Source of the DNA: Rhodoferax sp. | GTDB taxonomy: Bacteria > Pseudomonadota > Gammaproteobacteria > Burkholderiales > Burkholderiaceae_C | Assembly: GCA_029866205.1 (NCBI GenBank) | Contig: JARWZT010000008.1 | Span: forward strand, 1 to 64,000 | Length of the DNA stretch: 64,000 nucleotides | Direction of reading: 5' to 3' | Shown here: piece after piece, positions 9,766 through 16,504 of the stretch | Layout of the letters: each line of letters starts with the position of its first letter | How positions within the stretch are numbered: the first letter of the stretch is position 1 | Made by a program: the position numbers and the translations under genes | The notes under the pieces: model-generated | Databases searched by the model: none | Told to the model about the DNA's origin: nothing | Seen by the model: the letters and a program-made list of their open reading frames with translations, nothing else

Positions 9766-10341
9766 TCTCTAACCTTCCGGGGCCAAAGGCCCGCATATGT
9801 GAAGCCGCTAAACCGCTGCAAACGGTGTTTCACCGGATGCACCGCTATTGCCCGTCGACTTGGCTCCAGCGGATCGCGTACGCCACGCGTAGTCCTACCT
9901 TATTGATTCGGCAGGATGTCAAAAAACTTGAGGTTTTTAATGAAAATTAAGCATTCATCAAAAAAACCTGTGCTGGTGGCAATAAATTGCCACTTTTGCT
10001 AAATAAGCAAAAAACGCGCCAGAAATTCCTCCAAAAGAGGCGAAAACTGGCACCCAATATTTCGCTTTCACTGCTTTTCCAAGCGCTACTGCGGTGCAGA
10101 ACGCGAGGTTTTTGACAGTAAAAGACCTATTCAATTTTAGCAATTTACTTCGATGCAAACGATTCTTTGAATTTTTATCGTGCATTTCGGTGTAACGCGT
10201 GCAACGCCTGTAATTTCGGTAATGTGGGCACCACTTACAGCCTGACCGGGGGCGATGCGCCGACGATGTATTGACCGTGAGTGACTCAAGAATTCCACGC
10301 TCGTGCCGAAAACTAAACCAAGACGCAGCGAGAACCATCCG
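9766..10341. other. 576-base AT-richer intergenic region holding the leader of the giant repeat gene
   Basis: No convincing gene is present. The part next to the giant gene carries two compact hairpins (annotated separately). Further out, two perfect inverted repeats lie side by side at 9976-9993 (8-bp stem) and 9994-10012 (7-bp stem) in AT-rich sequence. A perfect TTGACA -35-like box lies on the minus strand at 9922-9917, but no good -10 is found at standard spacing. A 75-codon minus-strand frame at 10185-9958 was considered and not called. Confidence 0.5.
9779..9835 (-). promoter_or_regulatory. Structured 5' leader of the giant repeat gene (two hairpins next to the ribosome site)
   Basis: On the minus-strand transcript, CGGTG-AAA-CACCG (9835-9823) and GGGCC-TTT-GGCCC (9792-9780) are perfect stem-loops with 3-base loops. 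The second ends directly before the GGAAGG ribosome site at 9778-9773. This arrangement could influence initiation. No known riboswitch consensus was recognised; the regulatory role is inference. Confidence 0.35.
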
Positions 10342-10575
10342 ATGTCCACCACCATGATCAAAATTGACAGCCCCGAGACGGGCTTTGAAATCCCACAAGT
10401 GCGCCGCTACCCTTTCGACCAGATGGGCGTGGGCGACTCCATATTGATTGACGACTTTCGGCTGGCACAAAGTGCCCGGGTGTCGGCCATCAATTTCATC
10501 AAGCGCCATGAATTGGGGTGGAAGTTCGGAATCCGGAAAATGGACAACGGCTGGCGAATATTCAGGATCAATTGA
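10342..10575 (+). CDS. Small conserved-looking hypothetical protein (77 aa)
   Basis: Encodes a 77-residue soluble protein starting MSTTMIKIDSPETGFE. The C-terminal half contains YPFDQMGVGDSILI, then a basic stretch with RVSAINFIKRH and WKFGIRKMDNGWRIFRI. This resembles small single-domain proteins with a 'PF..M.VGDS' start and an 'F.vRk...g.RvwRi' end that are widespread and of unknown function (DUF7303-like; recalled, not searched). An in-frame GTG at 10303 would add 13 residues; the ATG at 10342 is preferred. No strong ribosome site is visible. It lies on the opposite strand between the exporter genes and the giant repeat gene, ending 3 bases before the hlyD-like stop codon. Confidence 0.55.
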   Translation: MSTTMIKIDSPETGFEIPQVRRYPFDQMGVGDSILIDDFRLAQSARVSAINFIKRHELGWKFGIRKMDNGWRIFRIN

Positions 10576-10578
10576 GCC

Positions 10579-11940
10579 TCAGGGCTCCCGAATGGACTCG
10601 TCCATGGCCTTGGTGAGGGGCCAAAGCAAGTAGGACATCACCGACCGCTTGCCGACCACAATTTCCGCCGAAAGTGTCATTCCCGGCAGCAAGCGGGCTT
10701 TCTCAGGCATTCTTTTTAGCTTCGAGTCGCCATAGGCGACCCGACTTAAATAATAGGCATCCAGCGCCCCTGGCGCGCCGTTCTCACGACGAAATGCGTC
10801 TTCGCTGATGGTCCGAACGTGACCGTCCAGGCTTCCGTGCTTCTGGAAAGGGAAGGCATCGAGCTTGACGTGCACCACATCGCCCGACTTGATGTAGCCA
10901 ATGTCCAGCGCATCAATCTTGATCTCGGCCTCCAGTTCGGCACCCAAGGGAACCAAGGTAAACATTTGCTCGGCAGCCTGCACCACCGAGCCCTGCGAGA
11001 GCTTGGCCATGTCCAGCACCACCGCGTCCACCGGCGACACCAGCGCCACCAGCTGTTTGCGTTTGTCGGCCTTTTGCAATTGTTCGTTGATGCCGTCCCG
11101 GTCGCGTGCCGTGCTCAGCAAGTCTTCCATTGTCTTTTGCCGCCAACTCTTGGTAAATGCGGTCTTTTCAGCCTCAAGTGCCGCCAATTCGCTGCGCAGC
11201 TCGTGCTCGCGGTTGTTAGCCAGTTGCAGTTCGCGTTCTGCGGCGAGGCGGCGGTCCCGGGCTTCGAGCAGTTGCAGGCGTGCGCCAAAGTTTTGCGCCA
11301 TCAGGGTTTCCTGCATCGCCTCCATCTCGTTCAGGGACTTCATGCGCTGCGCCATCACCAGCTGATCGCGCCGATTGGTTTCCATGGTGGCCGCGACACG
11401 GGCCAGGTTTTGATCGAGCTTGGCCAATTGCGCGGTGTAGTTGGCCTGGCGCTCGCGGGACAACTGGGCTTGCAGCACGGCGTCCGCATCCTTGCCGGCG
11501 AGCGTGCTGCTCTTGCCCAACAACTCGGCATTCAGTCCCCGGGTTTGCGTGTCCAGACTGTGCAGTCGCGAGCGCAGCTGGGCCTCGTCCGCCTGGGCAA
11601 AGGTCGGATCAAGCGTTGCCAACACCTGGCCTTGGCGGACCACCTGGCCCACCCGCACCTCAATTTTTTGGATGATGGAGGTCTCCAAGGGCTGCACCAC
11701 GATATTGGGCAAGGGGTTCACCAGGCGCCCTGACGCCACGACCACGCGCTCCACCTCGGAGAAGCTGGCCCACGCCACAAACAGCAAGAGCGCCAAGGCC
11801 AGCGTGTGCACCGTGATACGAATGTAGGGCGGCAGCGGGTTGCGTTCGATCGCGTCCGCATCGGGCAAAAAGTCCAATGCCGTAGCATCTTTGGCCCGCG
11901 CACCCCGGCGCTTTACATGTGACTGGTCTGTTGGTTCCAT
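10579..11940 (-). CDS. HlyD-family type I secretion membrane fusion (adaptor) protein
   Basis: A 453-residue periplasmic adaptor that would link an inner-membrane ABC exporter to a TolC-type outer-membrane channel. It has a short cytoplasmic N-terminus, one membrane segment at about residues 45-62 (VHTLALALLLFVAWASF), a first half-lipoyl domain (residues about 65-105), a long coiled-coil hairpin (about 110-300, rich in Gln, Glu, Leu and Arg), a second lipoyl part (VSPVDAVVLD) and a beta-barrel C-terminal part ending near LLPGMTLSAEIVVGKRSV. Length and order fit HlyD/LapC/PrtE proteins. The start overlaps the end of the ABC exporter gene by 28 bases, implying one transcript. Confidence 0.93.
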   Translation of the reverse strand: MEPTDQSHVKRRGARAKDATALDFLPDADAIERNPLPPYIRITVHTLALALLLFVAWASFSEVERVVVASGRLVNPLPNIVVQPLETSIIQKIEVRVGQVVRQGQVLATLDPTFAQADEAQLRSRLHSLDTQTRGLNAELLGKSSTLAGKDADAVLQAQLSRERQANYTAQLAKLDQNLARVAATMETNRRDQLVMAQRMKSLNEMEAMQETLMAQNFGARLQLLEARDRRLAAERELQLANNREHELRSELAALEAEKTAFTKSWRQKTMEDLLSTARDRDGINEQLQKADKRKQLVALVSPVDAVVLDMAKLSQGSVVQAAEQMFTLVPLGAELEAEIKIDALDIGYIKSGDVVHVKLDAFPFQKHGSLDGHVRTISEDAFRRENGAPGALDAYYLSRVAYGDSKLKRMPEKARLLPGMTLSAEIVVGKRSVMSYLLWPLTKAMDESIREP

Positions 11941-14054
11941 AGGGTTTGGTAGGTTTCGCAGCGCGTGAGCAGTTCGGAATGGCGTCCGCTGTCGACCAAT
12001 TGGCCGTTCTGCATGACCAAAATGGCATCCGCATTCACCAAGGTCGAAAGCCGGTGGGAAATCATCACCACGGTGCGTCCGACCGCAATGCGCGACAAAT
12101 TGCGGATAAAAATGCTCTCGCTTTCGGGATCCAGGGCGCTGGCGGCTTCGTCCAAAATCAAAATGCGGGGCTGGGCCAGCAGAGAACGCGCAATCGACAG
12201 CCGCTGTTTCTGCCCGCCAGACAAGTTGGCGGCGTTTTCTTCCAGCAGGGTGTCGTAGCCCTTGGGCATGCGCTCGATAAATTCATCGGCACCGGCGGCT
12301 TGGGCGGCCGCCACAATTTCCTCAAACGAAGCATCGGGCTTGGTGGCCACCAGGTTTTCCCGCACCGTTCCGCGGAACAAGAAGTTTTCTTGCAGCACCA
12401 CGCCAATCTGGCGACGCAGGTGGGACAAATCGATCTCGCGCGCGTCCACCCCATCAAAACGCACCAGCCCGGCCTGCAAGGGGTACAAGCCTTGAATTAG
12501 CTTGGTCAAGGTGGTTTTTCCCGAGCCGCTGCGCCCCACAATGCCCACCACGGAGCCCGCGGCGATTTTGAAACTGGCCTTGTTCAGCGCAGGCGTGGTC
12601 GCACCCGGGTAGCTGAAGCTCACTTGGTCAAAATTGATTTCGCCCTGCAACTGGGGCCGCAAACCCCCGGCGCCGACACGACCCTCGGGCGCGCGGTTCA
12701 TGACCTCGCCCAGCATGCGAACCGACAAGGCCGTCTCCTGGTATTCATTCACCAGACCCACCATGGCGATCAGGGGCGCTGTGACCCGGCCCGAAATCAT
12801 CTGAAAGGCGATCAGCGCCCCGACGCTCAGCGTCTGGTCGAACACCTGCTGCGCGCCAATCACAATGATGACCACGGGCAGCAGCTTGCCCAAAAAGTCG
12901 GTGATCGCGTTGCCGGTGATCGACACCCGGCCCAGGCGAAAGTGCATGGTGATCGCCTCCGCCGAGCGCTGGTCCCAAATCCGGCGCTGGGTGGGCTCGA
13001 TGGCCAGGGCCTTGACCGTGCGCATACCGTGGATGGTTTCCACCAACATCGCCTGGCGCTGGCCTTCGGCGGAGTACAGGGCATTGAGCCGACGTTGGTA
13101 GGTCGGCACCATGCCGCCAATCACCGCGGCAATGAGGCCGGTAAACAGCAGCACGATCAGCGCCAATTGCGCAGAATAGGCAAACAAAATCGGCAAGAAA
13201 ATCAGCAAAGACACCGTGTCCAGGCCGGTAAAGAAAATCCGCCCGGTCAGGAAATTTCGGATTTTTTCCAGCTGCTGCATATGCCGCGTGACCACGCCAG
13301 CCGTGGTGGTCTCAAAATAGTCGATCGGCAAGGACAGCAAGTGCCCAAAGGTGCGCCGTGTCAGGTGCATGTCGATCTTGTTGGTGGCAGCCAGGGTCAG
13401 CATCTGGCGCAGGTAGCCAAAAATCGAGTCAAACGCCAAGGCAATCACAACGCCAATAGCGAGCACCCACAGCGTGGTCTCGCTCTGGTGGGTCAGCACC
13501 TTGTCAATCACCAACTGAAAAAACACCGGTGAAGCCATGCCCAACAAATGCATGGCCAGCGCGGCAATGAAAATATCGCGAAATGCGTCTTTTTGTTTCC
13601 AGATTTCAGGAATAAACCAGGCAAAACCAAAGCGCTGATCGGGGTCGGTCAGCTTATGTTCGCGCTTGAGCAAGAGAACCTGGCCGTCCCAGCGGGCGCA
13701 AAACGAACGCTCGTCCTCCAGCACTACCACCGCTTGCGCCGCCGTGGGGTCGAGCAGGGCAACCCGGCCCTCGCCGTCGGCGCGCATGCCCACCACAATC
13801 ATGAAACTGCCGTCGCGCATGCACGCCATCAGCGGAAAAACGCCTCCCTGGGCCATCAAACCCTTCCAGGAAAGCTGTTCGACCTTGGCTTTGAGGCCGA
13901 TGTCGGCCGCCATGCGCAGCAGCACCAACGGCCCGGCCTCCTTGGCACCCACCGCATAGTCGGTGACAAGTCGCTCAGGGTTGATGTGCAGCCCGTGGTG
14001 CTGCGCAATGGCCGTCAGGCACTGGATGCCGGTATGGGGAGAAGAGTCTTGCAT
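11913..14054 (-). CDS. Type I secretion ABC exporter with degenerate C39-like domain (HlyB/LapB type)
   Basis: A 713-residue fused permease-ATPase. The N-terminal ~130 residues form a C39-peptidase-like domain; at the catalytic Cys position the motif reads HTGIQCLTAIAQHHG, aligning with HlyB DYGLYALTLLAQYHN, so Thr replaces Cys and the domain should bind substrate rather than cleave it. A six-helix ABC membrane domain covers about 160-430. The nucleotide-binding domain has Walker A GRSGSGKTTL (near 505-514), signature LSGGQ (near 612) and Walker B ILILDEAASALD. This is the class that exports large RTX or adhesin proteins with uncleaved C-terminal signals. It is the first gene of an hlyB-hlyD pair; the giant repeat protein gene on the same strand is the obvious cargo candidate. 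Confidence 0.93.
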   Translation of the reverse strand: MQDSSPHTGIQCLTAIAQHHGLHINPERLVTDYAVGAKEAGPLVLLRMAADIGLKAKVEQLSWKGLMAQGGVFPLMACMRDGSFMIVVGMRADGEGRVALLDPTAAQAVVVLEDERSFCARWDGQVLLLKREHKLTDPDQRFGFAWFIPEIWKQKDAFRDIFIAALAMHLLGMASPVFFQLVIDKVLTHQSETTLWVLAIGVVIALAFDSIFGYLRQMLTLAATNKIDMHLTRRTFGHLLSLPIDYFETTTAGVVTRHMQQLEKIRNFLTGRIFFTGLDTVSLLIFLPILFAYSAQLALIVLLFTGLIAAVIGGMVPTYQRRLNALYSAEGQRQAMLVETIHGMRTVKALAIEPTQRRIWDQRSAEAITMHFRLGRVSITGNAITDFLGKLLPVVIIVIGAQQVFDQTLSVGALIAFQMISGRVTAPLIAMVGLVNEYQETALSVRMLGEVMNRAPEGRVGAGGLRPQLQGEINFDQVSFSYPGATTPALNKASFKIAAGSVVGIVGRSGSGKTTLTKLIQGLYPLQAGLVRFDGVDAREIDLSHLRRQIGVVLQENFLFRGTVRENLVATKPDASFEEIVAAAQAAGADEFIERMPKGYDTLLEENAANLSGGQKQRLSIARSLLAQPRILILDEAASALDPESESIFIRNLSRIAVGRTVVMISHRLSTLVNADAILVMQNGQLVDSGRHSELLTRCETYQTLWNQQTSHM

Positions 14055-14299
14055 GCTCTTTCAGTGTCGGGTTGTAAACAGGCCAAAGGCCAAAGAGGGC
14101 TCGAAACCGAATCAAATCGGTCTACTGACCCGGTTACTGCACATTGCGTGCCACCCGCCTTCAACGGATTTCCGTCAAATGGAGCCGTCAAAACGGCCCG
14201 CAGGCACTCAATGCCGGGTGCCTGCCAAAGCAGCACGAATGGCCTGCTTATTGCTAACCCAGGCCCAGGGCAATGGTCGCCCTTGCAAACCTAAAAGAC

Positions 14300-14545
14300 A
14301 TGCCACCCAACATTCCCACTTACAACAAGAGCCCCACTGCGGGGGTGAACTGCTGGCAATGCCACCACTTTGCCACCAGCTGGGACCCGGCGCTGCCCTA
14401 CAGCTGCAAGCTTCTGGGCTTCAAGTCACGCAACCTGCCTTGTATGCAAGTACTGCAACTTGACGGCCGTCCCTGCCAGGGCTTTGAGCCCAAGCGCCCG
14501 CATGCTGCAGCGGCCAATGCCAAAGTGTCGGCCAACCGTCAATAA
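14300..14545 (+). CDS. Small Cys-rich conserved hypothetical protein
   Basis: An 81-residue protein with the core VNCWQCHHFATSWDPALPYSC followed by GFKSRNLPC and GRPCQGFEPKR. The CxxC plus three further Cys and the His pair suggest a small metal- (probably zinc-) binding fold. Similar short proteins with 'C..C.hf..twd...PygC..mgfks..lP' occur in beta- and gammaproteobacteria, with no function known to me. The start is uncertain: ATG 14300 and ATG 14273 are in frame and neither has an ideal ribosome site. It lies just upstream of the sigma-54 promoter of the flagellar regulator and divergent from the exporter genes. Confidence 0.6.
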   Translation: MPPNIPTYNKSPTAGVNCWQCHHFATSWDPALPYSCKLLGFKSRNLPCMQVLQLDGRPCQGFEPKRPHAAAANAKVSANRQ

Positions 14546-14559
14546 ACCGCCAAATCGCA

Positions 14560-14575
14560 TGGCACGGGTCTTGCA
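14560..14575 (+). promoter_or_regulatory. Sigma-54 (-24/-12) promoter for the flagellar regulator gene
   Basis: TGGCACGGGTCTTGCA matches the RpoN consensus TGGCACG-N4-TTGC(A/T) at every conserved position, with the GG and GC doublets at the required spacing. Transcription would start near 14587, about 30 bases before the ATG of the NtrC-type regulator. This places the regulator and probably the following fli genes under RpoN, as in class II/III flagellar hierarchies of polar-flagellated proteobacteria. Confidence 0.85.
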
Positions 14576-14615
14576 AATGAGAGCGTCCAAGCCTTAATTT
14601 GCATTTAAAACCGCC

Positions 14616-16070
14616 ATGCCCCTGCCTTCAGTTTTCTCCAACGCCCTCTGGCTGGACCCGTTTCGCCCGCTTTCGGCTGCGAACCGGACCCAGTTGGCAG
14701 AAGCGGGTCTGGAAGTGCAAACCTTAAGCACGCTGGATGAGTTGCAAAGCGCCTTGAGCGCGTCCATGCCACCTGCGGTGGTGATCTTGGGCTTGGGCTC
14801 AGACATTGAATTGTTCCAAGACACACTGGCACGGGTTCAGGCGGCCAACCGCCCCATCGCCGTGGTCTGCCGCACCGAGCGGCGGCAACTGGAGCTTGCA
14901 GTTCAGGCTTTGCATGGCGGCGCATGCCATGTGCTGGCTGCAGACGACTGGTCTGTCGATGCCTGGCGCCTTGCGCTGGAGCGCGCCAACCAGACGAGCG
15001 CAGCAAAACCCAGTACCCAAACACACACCGCCCGCAACCTGTCCCCCAACACCGGCGCCGCCGTTCGCAGCGTCGTCTTTGTGGACCCGGTCAGCCGCAA
15101 CTTGCTGGCACTGGCCCAACGTGTGGCGCAGGCCCCCGTGGCTGTGCTGGTGGAAGGCCCCACCGGCTCAGGCAAAGAGGTCCTGGCCCGGGTACTGCAC
15201 GAATCCTCCGCAGCGGCAAACGGACCCTTTATCGGTCTGAACTGCGCGGCGCTGCCCGAGCACATGATTGAAGACATGTTGTTTGGCCACGAAAAAGGCG
15301 CATTTACCGGCGCGGTCAAAGAGCACCGTGGCCTGTTTGAACAAGCCCAAGGCGGCACCCTGTTTCTGGACGAAATTGGCGAACTCCCCCTGGCGCTGCA
15401 AGCCAAATTGCTGCGGGTGCTGCAAGAGCACAGCCTGGTGCGACTCGGTGGCGAGCGCGCGGTCGCATTGAACGTGCGCGTCGTGGCCGCCACCAACAAA
15501 AACCTGCGCGAACAAATTGTCCAGCGCCAGTTCCGTGAAGACCTGTATTTCCGACTCAGCACTTTCAAACTGCGGGTCCCCGCATTGGCCGAGCGCAGTG
15601 GTGACATTCTTCCGCTGGTGGCCCGCCTGCTCGGACGCCATGTGCGCTCCAACCAAACCTGGACGGTCAGCGAAGACGCCCAGCGCGCCTTGCTGTCCTA
15701 TGCCTGGCCAGGCAATGTGCGGGAGTTGGAAAACATCATTCAACGCGCCATGGTCTTGTGCCCGGACAGCCGGATTGACACCCAGCACCTGATGTTTGAC
15801 GATGCACCCACCAGCTTCCTGTTGTCGATCGGGGCTGAGTCTCGCCCTGACCTCGTTGCGGCCCCCACGCCAGTAGCGGCACAAGCGCTGGCAGCCAGCC
15901 CCTTGCATGCCGCTGTGAAGCACAGCGAACACCACGCCATTCGTGCGGCTCTCGAAGCCTCGCGCAACCGCGAAGAAGCGGCGCAAAAACTGGGCATCAG
16001 CCCGCGCACCCTGCGCTACAAGTTGGCCCGCCTGCGTGATGCAGGCCCTGGTCTTTCTACCCATTCCTGA
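14616..16070 (+). CDS. Sigma-54-dependent transcriptional activator, flagellar (FleR/FlrC-like)
   Basis: A 484-residue NtrC-family activator. Residues 1-115 resemble a receiver-like domain but lack a clear phospho-acceptor Asp in the usual place. The AAA+ domain (about 140-385) has Walker A VEGPTGSGKEVLAR, the sigma-54 contact loop GAFTGA, Walker B GGTLFLDEIGELP and the R-finger region FREDLYFRLS. A Fis-type helix-turn-helix closes the protein (AAQKLGISPRTLRYKLARL). It is followed by fliE after 34 bases, so it is very probably the flagellar activator working with RpoN, whose promoter signature lies upstream of the gene itself. Whether it is the FleQ- or FleR-type cannot be fixed from sequence alone. 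Confidence 0.88.
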   Translation: MPLPSVFSNALWLDPFRPLSAANRTQLAEAGLEVQTLSTLDELQSALSASMPPAVVILGLGSDIELFQDTLARVQAANRPIAVVCRTERRQLELAVQALHGGACHVLAADDWSVDAWRLALERANQTSAAKPSTQTHTARNLSPNTGAAVRSVVFVDPVSRNLLALAQRVAQAPVAVLVEGPTGSGKEVLARVLHESSAAANGPFIGLNCAALPEHMIEDMLFGHEKGAFTGAVKEHRGLFEQAQGGTLFLDEIGELPLALQAKLLRVLQEHSLVRLGGERAVALNVRVVAATNKNLREQIVQRQFREDLYFRLSTFKLRVPALAERSGDILPLVARLLGRHVRSNQTWTVSEDAQRALLSYAWPGNVRELENIIQRAMVLCPDSRIDTQHLMFDDAPTSFLLSIGAESRPDLVAAPTPVAAQALAASPLHAAVKHSEHHAIRAALEASRNREEAAQKLGISPRTLRYKLARLRDAGPGLSTHS

Positions 16071-16104
16071 AGCCCTCGCTGCCTAACCCGAACAGGACTA
16101 CGCC

Positions 16105-16443
16105 ATGATCGAATCCGCCACCTCTGCCAGCAGCATCGCCGCCATGCTCAAGACCCTGCAAGCCCACGGCACGCAAGCCGCCGGCCAGGGCTTTGACCTG
16201 CCAGGCTCCACGCCCGTCCCCAAGACGGACTTCTCCGATCTGATCCGTCAGGCGGTGAGCCAGACCAACGCCTCGCAGGTGGACTCGCAGAACACGGCGC
16301 AAGCCTTCGAGCGCGGTGAGGCCGTGCCACTGACCGACGTGGTGCTGAAGATGCAAAAAGCGTCCCTGTCGTTTGAAGCCACCTTGCAGGTACGCAACAA
16401 AGTGCTCAAAGCCTACGAAGACATCATGAACATGCCGGTCTGA
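16105..16443 (+). CDS. fliE: Flagellar hook-basal body protein FliE
   Basis: A 112-residue protein of normal FliE length. FliE is the adaptor joining the MS ring to the proximal rod. The C-terminal part carries the family pattern: PLTDVVLKMQKASLSFEATLQVRNKVLKAYEDIMNMPV, split here by describing residues 75-112, which includes the conserved 'lq.RnK...aY.ei..M.v' ending. It follows the sigma-54 regulator and precedes fliF, the standard order. Confidence 0.95.
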   Translation: MIESATSASSIAAMLKTLQAHGTQAAGQGFDLPGSTPVPKTDFSDLIRQAVSQTNASQVDSQNTAQAFERGEAVPLTDVVLKMQKASLSFEATLQVRNKVLKAYEDIMNMPV

Positions 16444-16504
16444 CACCGCCATTTCCATCGACGCCCCGCTCCCCCCTATTCCATCGCGCTGAAAGACCCC
16501 TTCC

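Noticed and set aside
13-9906. Many long plus-strand open frames across the first 9.7 kb, some over 400 codons, coding for V-V-R/S-A and R-R-Q-G-type repeats
   Set aside because: They are antisense shadows of the repetitive minus-strand gene; the repeat lacks stop codons in several frames. Only the minus frame has a good start with a ribosome site and reads as regular protein repeats from end to end.
9917-9922. Perfect TTGACA on the minus strand upstream of the giant gene
   Set aside because: No acceptable -10 at 16-18 bases; nearest candidates are at 14 or 19. Kept only as a note in the intergenic entry.
9976-10012. Two adjacent inverted repeats that resemble terminators
   Set aside because: Neither is followed closely by a convincing T-run in the direction of a gene that needs termination.
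9958-10185. Minus-strand 75-codon frame with a hydrophobic C-terminal segment (WVPVFASFGGISGAFFAYLAK)
   Set aside because: No ribosome site, AT-rich spacer, and no recognisable family. It could be a real small membrane protein but the evidence is too thin.
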